Shown: positions 17,032 through 24,746 of the stretch, in pieces
Numbering within the stretch: position 1 is the first letter of the stretch
Layout: every line of letters begins with the position of its first letter
NCBI GenBank assembly: GCA_947523045.1
Contig: CANNUR010000002.1
Span: 1-35,455 of the forward strand
DNA length: 35,455 nucleotides
From: an uncultured Prosthecobacter sp.
Lineage (GTDB): Bacteria > Verrucomicrobiota > Verrucomicrobiia > Verrucomicrobiales > Verrucomicrobiaceae
Direction: 5' to 3'
The notes under the pieces: generated by a model
Seen by the model: the letters and a program-made list of their open reading frames with translations, nothing else
The model's database searches: none
Told to the model about the DNA's origin: nothing
Made by a program: the position numbers and the translations under genes

Positions 17032-18579
17032 TCAGTCGCGGCGGGGGCGGCGCGGCGGTGGAGGTGGGGCCTCGGCGGCTTCGCGGGCGGCGTTGTCGGC
17101 GTCGCGCTGGCCGGCGATTTCGAGCAGGGTCTGGCGAACGACGCGGCGGTCGTCGAAGGGCTGTTTTTTGCCCTGCACATCCTGGTAATCCTCATGGCCC
17201 TTGCCAGCCACCAGGACGATGTCGCCCGGACGGGTGTTCTCGAGGGCGAGACGGATCGCCTCGCGGCGGTCGAGTACCTGCAGGTGGCTCTTTGGCCGGC
17301 GGAAACCCTTGGCGGCCTCGGCAAGGATGGCCTGCGGATCCTCAAAGCGCGGGTTGTCGGAGGTGAGCACGCAGATGTCGCTGCCGGCCTCGGCGGCCGC
17401 GGCCATCTTGGCGCGCTTGCCGCGGTCGCGATCGCCGCCGCAGCCGAAGATGGTGATGATGCGCTCCGGGCGCAGGGCGCGCAGGGTGCGCAGGGCGTTG
17501 TCGAGGGCGTCGGGCGTGTGGGCGTAATCGACGTAGACCTGGAAGCGCGACTGCTCGGTGACGCGCTCCAGGCGGCCTGGCACCTGCGGTGCGGTTTTCA
17601 GGTGGGCAATGCTCTCGCGCAGGTTCAGCCCGATGGCGTGGCCGGCGGCGAGGGCGGCCAGCGAGTTGTAGACGTTGAAGTCGCCGATCAGCGGCAGGCG
17701 CACCAGGAAGGCGCGGCCGAGGGCTTCGAGTTCGTAGGTCGTCCCGGTCGGGTCACAGCGGACGTTGTTGGCGCGGAACTCCAGGCCGGTGCCAAAGCCG
17801 TAGCGGGTGACGCGGCCGGTGCCTTCATAGCGGGTGATCAGCTTGCGCCCCCAGAGGTCGTCGCCGTTGATGACCATCTGGCCGCGTTTCTGGCCGGCGA
17901 TGGTTTCGAACATGCGGGTCTTGGCGGCGAAGTACTTCTCCATCGTGCCGTGGTAGTCGAGGTGGTCCTGGGTCAGGTTGGTGAAGACACCGACGGCGAA
18001 TTCCAGGCCGTGCACGCGCTGCTGGTCGAGCGCGTGCGAGCTGACCTCCATGGCGCAGGCGCGCAGGCCGTTGTTGCGCATGCGCGCAAACAGGCCGTGA
18101 ATTTCCAGCGACTCGGGTGTCGTGTGGGTGGCGGGCGCGGGCTGGCCGTCGCCGGTGTCCCAGGTGACCGTGCCGATCAGGCCGCAGCGTTTCTGGCCGC
18201 GGTTGAGCAGGTCGTGCAGCAGGAAGGCGGTCGTGGTCTTGCCGTTGGTGCCGGTGATGCCGGCCAGGGCAAGGGTGCGTGCCGGATCGTCGTGCAGGGC
18301 GGCGGCAGCGGCGGCCAAGGCACAGCGCGTGTTGCGCACATGCACCCAGGGGGCGGTGCAGTCGTCGGGAGGCGCGGTTTCGGCGACGATGGCCGATGCT
18401 CCCGCAGCAATGGCGGCGGGGATGAAGTCATGACCGTCGGCATGGCTGCCGCGCAGGGCGAAGAAGGCGGTACCGGGACCCGCCTTGCGCGAGTCGTAGA
18501 CTAGTGCGCGAATGTCGGTGTCAGGGCTGCCAGTGGCAACTGGATTGTCGAAGCGTTTGACAAGATCTCGAAGTTTCAT
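17032..18579 (-). CDS. murE: MurE, meso-DAP-adding UDP-MurNAc-dipeptide ligase
   Basis: MurE adds the third residue of the stem peptide. The 515-residue protein has the ATP loop GITGTNGKTTT (107-117, Lys114), the SSHALDQ and NLTQDHLDYHG motifs, and the specificity motif Asp408-Asn-Pro-Arg411. In known MurE enzymes this motif marks meso-diaminopimelate as substrate, so a Gram-negative-type A1gamma peptidoglycan is predicted. An unusual C-terminal tail of about 25 residues is rich in Ala, Pro and Arg. The start overlaps the ftsI stop (ATGA). It is the one gene in the window with a textbook Shine-Dalgarno sequence (18592 to 18584), which lies inside ftsI. Confidence 0.97.
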   Translation of the reverse strand: MKLRDLVKRFDNPVATGSPDTDIRALVYDSRKAGPGTAFFALRGSHADGHDFIPAAIAAGASAIVAETAPPDDCTAPWVHVRNTRCALAAAAAALHDDPARTLALAGITGTNGKTTTAFLLHDLLNRGQKRCGLIGTVTWDTGDGQPAPATHTTPESLEIHGLFARMRNNGLRACAMEVSSHALDQQRVHGLEFAVGVFTNLTQDHLDYHGTMEKYFAAKTRMFETIAGQKRGQMVINGDDLWGRKLITRYEGTGRVTRYGFGTGLEFRANNVRCDPTGTTYELEALGRAFLVRLPLIGDFNVYNSLAALAAGHAIGLNLRESIAHLKTAPQVPGRLERVTEQSRFQVYVDYAHTPDALDNALRTLRALRPERIITIFGCGGDRDRGKRAKMAAAAEAGSDICVLTSDNPRFEDPQAILAEAAKGFRRPKSHLQVLDRREAIRLALENTRPGDIVLVAGKGHEDYQDVQGKKQPFDDRRVVRQTLLEIAGQRDADNAAREAAEAPPPPPRRPRRD

Positions 18580-20477
18580 CGGGCACCTCCTTGCAGGGCG
18601 AGCGGGCGTTGCGGGCGGACGGAGAGCTGTCGGAGCGTCTCGCGGACGATCTCGGCGAAGATCGGTGCGGCGACCTTGCCGCCGCCGATTTCGGCCGGAT
18701 CGCTGGCCTTGGGATTGTCGACCACGACCACGCAGGCGATCTTGGGATCGTCGGCGGGAGCGAAGCCGGCGAAGGAGGTGATCCACTGGTCGCGGCGGTA
18801 ACCGCCCTTGCGCGGCGATCCGTCCTTGTGGTAGCCGACGACCAGCTCGGGGTCGTAGCGCTGGGAGGTGCCGGTTTTGCCAGCGACCTCGATGCCTTCG
18901 ATCTGGGCGCGGGTGCCGGTGCCCTTGGCAACGACGCTCTTGAGCAGCTCGCGCATGAGCTGGGCGGTGCGGCCGCTGCAGACCTGGCCGGCGACCTCGG
19001 GCTCAACGACTTGCTCGACGCGGCCGTCAGCGCCGGTGATGCGGTCGATCAGGCGCGGTTTCATGAGCAGGCCGCCGTTGGCGAGGGCGCCGTAGGCGAG
19101 GGCCATCTGCAGGGGCGTGACCTTCACCTCGTAGCCCATGGGCAGGCGCGAGTGGGTGGTGTTCGACCAGCGGCCCTCGTTGAAGTAACCGCTGCTTTCG
19201 CCGGGCAGCTCGATGCCGCTGCGGCGGCCAAAGCCGAAGCGGCGGGTGTAGTCGATGAAGGCGGTCTGGCCAACCTTCTTGTAGACCTTGTAGGTGCCGA
19301 CGTTGCTGGAGTAGGTGAAGACGTCGCGTGCAGGCACGACACTCATCTTTTTGAGGTCGGTGAGTGAGGCCTTGAACACCGGGTCGGTGTAGTGGCCCCA
19401 GTGGCAGTCAATGCGCTCGTCGGGGCTGAGCTTGCGCTGGTCGAGGCCGGCGGTGAAGGCGACGATCTTGAAGGTGGAGCCGGGCTCGTAAGGCTCGTAG
19501 ATGGCGAGGTTCTTCCAGCTCGTGGCGCCGGGCTTGTTGGCCAGCTCGCGGTTGTGGTTGGGCAGGAAGCCCATCGCCAGGACCGAGCCAGTCGTGACCT
19601 CGGTGACCACGGCCATGATCTTGCCCGGCTTCCAGGTCTGGCTGGCGCGGGCGAGGATGGCGTCGACGGCGTCCTGGATCGGCAGGTCGAGGGTCAAATG
19701 AATGTCGCGGCCGTGCACCGGCTCCTTCATTTCGCCGCGGTAGAGTGGTAGCTCGCGACCGAACTTGTCGCGTTCGATGACGACGCTGCCGGCAGTGCCG
19801 TGCAGCAGTTCCTCGCAGCTCTTCTCGATGCCGAAGGCGCCGCCCTTGCCCTCCTCCATGCCGCCGACGACGAGGGCGAGGCGGTTGTGGGCCGGGTATT
19901 GGCGCTCGACGGCGGGCAGGATGTAGACGCCCTTGACGTGCAGCGCCGTCAGGTAGGCGCGCCAGTCGGCGGCCTGGTCGTCGTCGAGCTTGCGCAGCAG
20001 CACCTGCACGGGTTCCTGCGATTTGAGCACGGCCAGCAGGTCCTCGCGCGTGCGGCCGGTTTTGGCGGCGAGCGACTGGGCGACATGCGCGTGGTAGGCG
20101 TCGAGGATGGCGGCGTCGCTCATGACGCGTGTCAGTTCGCGCACGCTGGTGCCGCGCACGCGGGCCAGGCAGGGCTTGACGGTCGGCAGCTCGTTGAGGT
20201 GGACACGGTTGGTGCGCAGTTCGAAGACCTCCTCGTCATAGGCCAGATAACGGCCTCCCTGATCAAGGATGGAGCCGCGATGGGCTGGCAGGGTGCGCTC
20301 TTCGCGAAATTTTTTCGCAGCCAGTTCGGTGAGCCAGGGCGAGCGTTTGATGTGGAGGTCGTACAGTCGCCAAGCCACCGCCGAGAAGCCAAGGCTGAGC
20401 AGGCAGGTCGCGAACATCATCCGCTGAAAGAGCGGACGGTCACGGCGGAGTTGGGACTGACTGGGCAGGGAAGTCAC
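18576..20477 (-). CDS. ftsI: FtsI (PBP3), septal class B transpeptidase
   Basis: FtsI is the monofunctional transpeptidase that crosslinks septal peptidoglycan with FtsW. The 633-residue protein has a membrane anchor (about 19-38), a PBP dimer/pedestal domain, and a transpeptidase domain. Its catalytic motifs are Ser334-Thr-Phe-Lys337, Ser390-Ser-Asn392 and Lys534-Thr-Gly536. The start is taken as GTG 20477, which overlaps the ftsL stop (GTGA) and gives a short cytoplasmic tail before the anchor. A longer frame upstream lies within ftsL and is not FtsI-like. No C-terminal PASTA domain is present. Confidence 0.95.
   Translation of the reverse strand: MTSLPSQSQLRRDRPLFQRMMFATCLLSLGFSAVAWRLYDLHIKRSPWLTELAAKKFREERTLPAHRGSILDQGGRYLAYDEEVFELRTNRVHLNELPTVKPCLARVRGTSVRELTRVMSDAAILDAYHAHVAQSLAAKTGRTREDLLAVLKSQEPVQVLLRKLDDDQAADWRAYLTALHVKGVYILPAVERQYPAHNRLALVVGGMEEGKGGAFGIEKSCEELLHGTAGSVVIERDKFGRELPLYRGEMKEPVHGRDIHLTLDLPIQDAVDAILARASQTWKPGKIMAVVTEVTTGSVLAMGFLPNHNRELANKPGATSWKNLAIYEPYEPGSTFKIVAFTAGLDQRKLSPDERIDCHWGHYTDPVFKASLTDLKKMSVVPARDVFTYSSNVGTYKVYKKVGQTAFIDYTRRFGFGRRSGIELPGESSGYFNEGRWSNTTHSRLPMGYEVKVTPLQMALAYGALANGGLLMKPRLIDRITGADGRVEQVVEPEVAGQVCSGRTAQLMRELLKSVVAKGTGTRAQIEGIEVAGKTGTSQRYDPELVVGYHKDGSPRKGGYRRDQWITSFAGFAPADDPKIACVVVVDNPKASDPAEIGGGKVAAPIFAEIVRETLRQLSVRPQRPLALQGGAR
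18584..18592 (-). promoter_or_regulatory. Consensus Shine-Dalgarno of murE
   Basis: AAGGAGGTG on the minus strand is followed by a 4-nt spacer and ATG 18579. It overlaps the last codons of ftsI. It contrasts with almost every other start in the window, where no such motif is present, and it supports 18579 as the murE start. Confidence 0.85.
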
Positions 20478-20815
20478 AGGGAGGGTGGGGCGGTCTGGGG
20501 GGGCTCGCTGCGGCGGAGGTGAATGATGGCGTTGGCGTCGGGCAGGATCGGCTGCAGCCAGGTGCCCTTGGCCTGCAGCAGTGGTTGCACGCGCTGGCTG
20601 TCGAGCAGTTGGGCGATCTTGCGTTCCAGGCCGGTGATCTCGATGTCGAGCAGCTTCGTCTCCTGCTCCACCTGGCGCTGCTGCTCGGCAAGGGCGGTGA
20701 CGCGGTTTTTGTTCACCACGACGCTCAACGCCGCCATGAGCAGGGCGCCACAGATCAGCAGCGCCGCGGTGAGCCACGGGATGCTGAAGCTGCTGCGATG
20801 GCGCTGGTTTCTCAT
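20474..20815 (-). CDS. ftsL: FtsL-like divisome protein
   Basis: This is a 113-residue bitopic protein with a short basic N-terminus, one membrane segment (about 13-34) and an outward coiled coil (about 38-72, LAEQQRQVEQETKLLDIEI). A short Pro-rich tail ends the protein. FtsL sequences are poorly conserved, so the call rests on size, topology and the position between rsmH and ftsI, which is the standard place for ftsL. In E. coli FtsL works with FtsB and FtsQ to activate FtsWI. ATG 20815 overlaps the rsmH stop (ATGA). Confidence 0.8.
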   Translation of the reverse strand: MRNQRHRSSFSIPWLTAALLICGALLMAALSVVVNKNRVTALAEQQRQVEQETKLLDIEITGLERKIAQLLDSQRVQPLLQAKGTWLQPILPDANAIIHLRRSEPPQTAPPSL

Positions 20816-21831
20816 GCGGACAGGCGTTCGACGGCGCGCAGGCGGGCGCTGCGGGCGCGCGGGTTGAGTTCGAGTTCGGCGGCCGAGGCCTCGACCGGTT
20901 TGCGGGTGAGCAGGCGCGTCATGCAGTCTGGATTCGGACGTGGCTCGGGCCACTCGGGACGGTCGAGGAAGGGCGCGCTCATCGCCTGGAAGGCCTGCTT
21001 GACGACGCGGTCCTCGATCGAGTGGAAGGTGATCACGGCCAGGCGGCCACCGGGCTTCAGCCAGAGCGGCGCGGCCTGGAGAAACTCGCGCAGTGCGGCA
21101 ATCTCCTGGTTGGTCTCGATGCGCAGGGCCTGGAAGGTCAGCGTGGCGGCATGGCGGCGACCGTACTTCGAGCTGACGCGCTCGATCATGCCGGCGAGCT
21201 GCAGGGTGGTGGTGAAGGGGCGGCTGGCGCGGTCATGCACGATGGCGCGGGCGATGCGCCGGGCCTGGGGTTCCTCGCCATACTCGCGCAGCACCCGCTC
21301 CAGTTCCTCCTGCGGATAGGTGTTGACGATGTCCGCCGCGGTCAGCGGCGAACTCGTGTCCATGCGCATGTCGAGCGGCCCGTCCTTGGCGAACGAGAAA
21401 CCGCGCTCCGGGGCGTCCAGGTGGCGGCTGCTGACGCCGATGTCAATGAGCATGCCGTCGAAGCGGCCGATGCCGGCCTCGCCAAGAACCTGGGCGAAGT
21501 TGCAGAAGTTGCCGCGCAGGGCGCAGAAGCGGTCTTCATACGGCTTCAGGCGCGCGCCGGCATGGGTGAGCGCCTCGTCGTCCTGATCCATGGCCACGAC
21601 GCGGGCACCGTGCTGGAGCAGGGCCTCGGTGTGCCCGCCGCCGCCAAGGGTGCCGTCGAAAAACAGCTTGTCCGGCGATGGTTGCAAAACGTCGAGCACC
21701 TCCTGCAGCAGGACCGGCTGATGGTAAAAGGGTTGAGCGCGGCCGCCGGGATCCATCGGTGGTTCCGTGGGAGCGCTGTTGCCGGGACGTGAGGTGGACT
21801 TGCCGCGCCCCCAGGGCATCTGCTCATCCAT
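20812..21831 (-). CDS. rsmH: RsmH (MraW), 16S rRNA m4C1402 methyltransferase
   Basis: RsmH is the SAM-dependent methyltransferase that N4-methylates C1402 of 16S rRNA. The core begins at HQPVLLQEVLDVL and shows SAM motif I FFDGTLGGGGHTE, then MLIDIGVSSRHLD, GPLDMRMD and the C-terminal VITFHSIEDRVVK. The start is uncertain. ATG 21831 gives 339 residues and is preceded by GCC, like many starts here. ATG 21756 gives 314 residues, close to the E. coli length, with GGA about 7 nt upstream. The frame stays open further to ATG 21981 and ATG 22038, with a Trp/Phe-rich sequence unlike RsmH. It is the first gene of the dcw run; no mraZ precedes it. Confidence 0.95.
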   Translation of the reverse strand: MDEQMPWGRGKSTSRPGNSAPTEPPMDPGGRAQPFYHQPVLLQEVLDVLQPSPDKLFFDGTLGGGGHTEALLQHGARVVAMDQDDEALTHAGARLKPYEDRFCALRGNFCNFAQVLGEAGIGRFDGMLIDIGVSSRHLDAPERGFSFAKDGPLDMRMDTSSPLTAADIVNTYPQEELERVLREYGEEPQARRIARAIVHDRASRPFTTTLQLAGMIERVSSKYGRRHAATLTFQALRIETNQEIAALREFLQAAPLWLKPGGRLAVITFHSIEDRVVKQAFQAMSAPFLDRPEWPEPRPNPDCMTRLLTRKPVEASAAELELNPRARSARLRAVERLSA

Positions 21832-22053
21832 GGCTTCCGTGGTGCCAAACCAGGGCCAGACGCCGACCTGAAACAGTCCCTGCCAGCGTCCGGTTGAGCG
21901 TTTTCGCCGCACCTCCGGCGTGCCGTTCCATGGGAAGGCACTCCAGGAAAACAGGGCGAGGCTGGGAGCGGATGCGGGCATGTGACACCTGACGGGGCAG
22001 GTAGGACGGGAGATTGCCGGCAGCAAATGATATTCCACAAATGCTGCTAATTA

Positions 22054-22070
22054 AGATAACTTTATTATCT
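22054..22070. promoter_or_regulatory. Dyad AGATAA-N5-TTATCT, possible operator
   Basis: Two perfect 6-bp arms (22054-22059 and 22065-22070) are separated by 5 bp. The dyad overlaps the -10 region predicted for the dcw promoter, a normal place for a repressor site. The regulator is unknown. Confidence 0.4.
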
Positions 22071-22090
22071 GGAAGCGGGTAAAATGGCAA
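22062..22090 (-). promoter_or_regulatory. Candidate promoter of the dcw cluster
   Basis: The minus strand has a -35 TTGCCA (22090 to 22085), a 17-nt spacer and a -10 TAATAA (22067 to 22062); a shifted -10 GATAAT (22069 to 22064) is an alternative. It would yield a leader of over 200 nt to ATG 21831. The 12-mer ATTGCCATTTTA covering the -35 also occurs at 8854-8865. Confidence 0.45.
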
Positions 22091-22189
22091 TGCCGGATTT
22101 GCACTTTTTTCGAAGGCAGAGCCTCCATGCGAACTGTTCAAAAAAACATCTTTTTGTCTACCGGATCCGTTTTCCCTCCGCTTTTTTTG

Positions 22190-22198
22190 TGCTACATT
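22190..22198 (+). promoter_or_regulatory. Extended -10 promoter, probably leaderless, for the U32 gene
   Basis: TGC followed by TACATT (22193-22198) is an extended -10 element. Transcription would begin near 22204-22206, immediately before ATG 22207, so the mRNA would have almost no leader. No good -35 is seen, as is common with extended -10 promoters, and no ribosome binding site is present. Confidence 0.5.
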
Positions 22199-22206
22199 AA
22201 AAGTTC

Positions 22207-24669
22207 ATGTCCTGCCCTGTCCCGCCGCCTGAACTGCTCGCCCCTGCCGGCAATTGGGAGTGTGCGCGCGCGGCGGTCGCCAACGGGGCTGACGCCATCT
22301 ACTTTGGCCTGCCGCGGTTCAATGCGCGCATGAGGGCCGACAACTTTTCGGCCGAGGATTTGCCGGAGTTGATGCGCTTTCTGCATGGGCACGGGGTCAA
22401 GGGCTATTGCGCCTTCAACGTTCTGGTGTTCACCGGCGAACTCGCCGAGGCGGCGGAACAACTGCGCGTCCTGGAGGCCGCCGGGGTCGACGCGGTCATC
22501 GTTCAGGACCTCGGTCTGGCCCGCCTGGTCAAGGCGCTGACCCCGAACCTGCGCCTGCACGCCAGCACGCAGATGACCCTGACCTCGCCCGAGGGGCTGG
22601 AGCTGGCGCGCGGACTTGGCATCGATCAGGCCGTACTGGCCCGCGAGCTGAGCCTGCGCGAACTCGAGCGTTTCCACGCCAAGGAGGACCCGGCGCTGCC
22701 GCTCGAGGTCTTTGTGCACGGCGCGCTCTGCGTCGCCTACAGCGGCCAGTGCCTGACCAGCGAGTCGCTGGGCCGGCGCAGCGCCAATCGCGGCGAGTGC
22801 GCCCAGGCCTGCCGCATGCCCTATGAAATGATCGTCGACGGCGAGAAGCGCGACCTCGGTGACAAGCGCTACCTGCTCAGTCCGCAGGATCTGGCGGCGG
22901 TCGACGAGATTCCACGGCTCGTGGAGCTTGGCATTCGCAGCCTGAAGATCGAGGGGCGCCTGAAGACGCCCGAGTACGTGGCTGCCGTCACCCGCGTTTA
23001 TCGCAAGGCGCTCGACGCCGCGCTGGCGGGGCGCCGGGAGCAGCCGGTGATCGGCGAGGAAGATCGCTACGAACTCGAGATGACGTTCTCGCGCGGCCTG
23101 TTCTCGGGCTGGATGCACGGGGTCAACCATCAGCGCCTGGTCGGCGCGCTCTACGGCAAGAAGCGCGGGGTTTATGTCGGCACGGTGCGCGCGGTCCACG
23201 CGGACGCGGTGGAGCTCGACGCCGTGCCGGCGCATGTGAAGCCCGGCGACGGTGTGGTGTTTGAGAATCTGCAGGACACCAATGACGAGCAGGGCGGACG
23301 CATCTACGGCCTGCGCGGCCAGCGTCTCGAATTCCAGCGTGGCCGGCTGGACACAGCGCGGTTGCGTGTGGGCATGCGCGTGTTCAAGACGGGCGACCAG
23401 GTGCTTGAGCAGCAGCTGCGCGCGACCTGGCAGGGCGACATCCCCATGCGCCGCCGGCAGCGGCTTGACCTGCGGGTCGCGGGTCGGGCGGGTGAGCCGC
23501 TGGTGCTGGAGTGTCGTGACCCGGCCCTGCGCTTGGAGTCGGCCATGCCCCTGCAGGCGGCGCTGCAGCGACCGCTGACGCTTGATCGTCTGCGCGAACA
23601 GCTGGGCCGCCTTGGCGGCACCGCCTACGAACTGGGCGAGCTCACGGTCGATCTGCAGGGGGAGGTCTTGCTGCCGGTCAGCGAGCTGAACCGGTTGCGA
23701 CGCGAGCTCGTGGAACAGGTTGCCGCCCAGCCTGAAGCGGCGCCGGTGGTGGCTGAGCGGCCGGTCGTTTCCGTCGCCTCCATGCTGGAGTCGGTGCAGC
23801 AGCGCCGGGACGTTGCTGTTGCGTCGGCACCTGCGAGCCTGCACGTGCTCTGTCGCGACGTTGCGCAGATCGACGCCGCCTTGGCCGCCGGTGTGACGCG
23901 CTTGTATGCCGACTTTGAGGACATCCGCCAGTATGGCGACCTCGTCGAGCGCGTGCGCGCCCATGGCGGTGCCGAGATCTGGCTGGCGACCCCGCGCATC
24001 CAGAAATCGGGCGAGGCCGGTTTCTTCAAGCTCATCTCCCGCGCCCGGCCTGACGGCGTGCTCATCCGCAACCTCGGTGCCATCGCTTTTTTCCGTGGCG
24101 AGGATTTGCCGGTGACCGGCGATTTTTCGCTCAACGTCGCCAACCCGTTGACGGCGGAGTTTCTCAAGGACACCGGCTTGCAGCGCCTGACGGTCAGTTA
24201 TGACCTCAACATTGAGCAGGTGCTCGACCTGCTGCGCGCCGCGCCGCCGGAGTGGTTCGAGCTGACCCTGCACCAGCACATGCCGATGTTTCACATGGAG
24301 CACTGTGCCTTCGCCGCCTTTTTGTCGGATGGCACCGACTTCACCAACTGCGGTCGCCCCTGCGAGAAACATCGCGTGCGCCTGCGCGACCGGGTTGGCA
24401 TGGAGCATCCGCTGAAGGCCGACGTCGGCTGCCGCAACACCCTGTTCAATGCCGTCGCCCAGACCGGTGCGCAGTTCTATGACGAACTGTTCGCCATTGG
24501 CTTGCGCGCCTTCCGGGTCGAGCTGCTCGAGGAGTCGGCGACCGAAGCCAGCCGTGTCATCCGCGCCTATCAGGAACTGCTGGTGGGTCACCGTCGAGGT
24601 GGCGATCTTTGGCGCGACCTGCGTGCCCAGTCGCAGCTTGGCGTCACGCGTGGCACGCTGGAGGAATGA
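22207..24669 (+). CDS. Large U32-family protein (RlhA/TrhP-like), two cysteine quartets
   Basis: This is an 820-residue member of the U32 'peptidase' family (COG0826), better known now for prephenate-dependent RNA hydroxylation (RlhA on 23S rRNA, TrhP on tRNA). The N-terminal barrel (about 8-290) contains PAGNWECARAAVANGADAIYFG. It also has Cys175, Cys182, Cys198 and Cys202, the expected Fe-S ligand set of the family. A middle region (about 320-520) resembles the collagenase-like/DUF3656 part. The C-terminal part (about 560-780) is a second barrel-like segment with its own quartet Cys700, Cys715, Cys719 and Cys742. It is longer than E. coli RlhA (about 650). ATG 22207 appears to be leaderless. 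The family is certain; the RNA substrate is inference. Confidence 0.88.
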   Translation: MSCPVPPPELLAPAGNWECARAAVANGADAIYFGLPRFNARMRADNFSAEDLPELMRFLHGHGVKGYCAFNVLVFTGELAEAAEQLRVLEAAGVDAVIVQDLGLARLVKALTPNLRLHASTQMTLTSPEGLELARGLGIDQAVLARELSLRELERFHAKEDPALPLEVFVHGALCVAYSGQCLTSESLGRRSANRGECAQACRMPYEMIVDGEKRDLGDKRYLLSPQDLAAVDEIPRLVELGIRSLKIEGRLKTPEYVAAVTRVYRKALDAALAGRREQPVIGEEDRYELEMTFSRGLFSGWMHGVNHQRLVGALYGKKRGVYVGTVRAVHADAVELDAVPAHVKPGDGVVFENLQDTNDEQGGRIYGLRGQRLEFQRGRLDTARLRVGMRVFKTGDQVLEQQLRATWQGDIPMRRRQRLDLRVAGRAGEPLVLECRDPALRLESAMPLQAALQRPLTLDRLREQLGRLGGTAYELGELTVDLQGEVLLPVSELNRLRRELVEQVAAQPEAAPVVAERPVVSVASMLESVQQRRDVAVASAPASLHVLCRDVAQIDAALAAGVTRLYADFEDIRQYGDLVERVRAHGGAEIWLATPRIQKSGEAGFFKLISRARPDGVLIRNLGAIAFFRGEDLPVTGDFSLNVANPLTAEFLKDTGLQRLTVSYDLNIEQVLDLLRAAPPEWFELTLHQHMPMFHMEHCAFAAFLSDGTDFTNCGRPCEKHRVRLRDRVGMEHPLKADVGCRNTLFNAVAQTGAQFYDELFAIGLRAFRVELLEESATEASRVIRAYQELLVGHRRGGDLWRDLRAQSQLGVTRGTLEE

Positions 24670-24746
24670 AGTCGAGTGCTGGGATTCAATCATGAGTTCC
24701 CCTGCATGGTTTCTTGCCGGTCGCCGCATCTGATTTAGCATGGCCC

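Larger units (their letters stand above)
21832..22206. other. Divergent intergenic region between dcw cluster and U32 gene (375 nt)
   Basis: The part nearest rsmH (to about 22038) stays open in the rsmH frame and may encode an N-terminal extension or nothing. From about 22020 to 22206 the DNA is AT-rich and holds a candidate promoter on each strand and a perfect dyad. No mraZ and no obvious MraZ-type TGGG repeat box is seen. Confidence 0.6.

Noticed and set aside
15775-18504. Plus-strand open frame of about 900 codons
   Set aside because: Antisense to murF and murE; no domain is recognisable.
21832-22038. A short mraZ gene before rsmH
   Set aside because: The frame shows no MraZ-like sequence and is in the rsmH frame.
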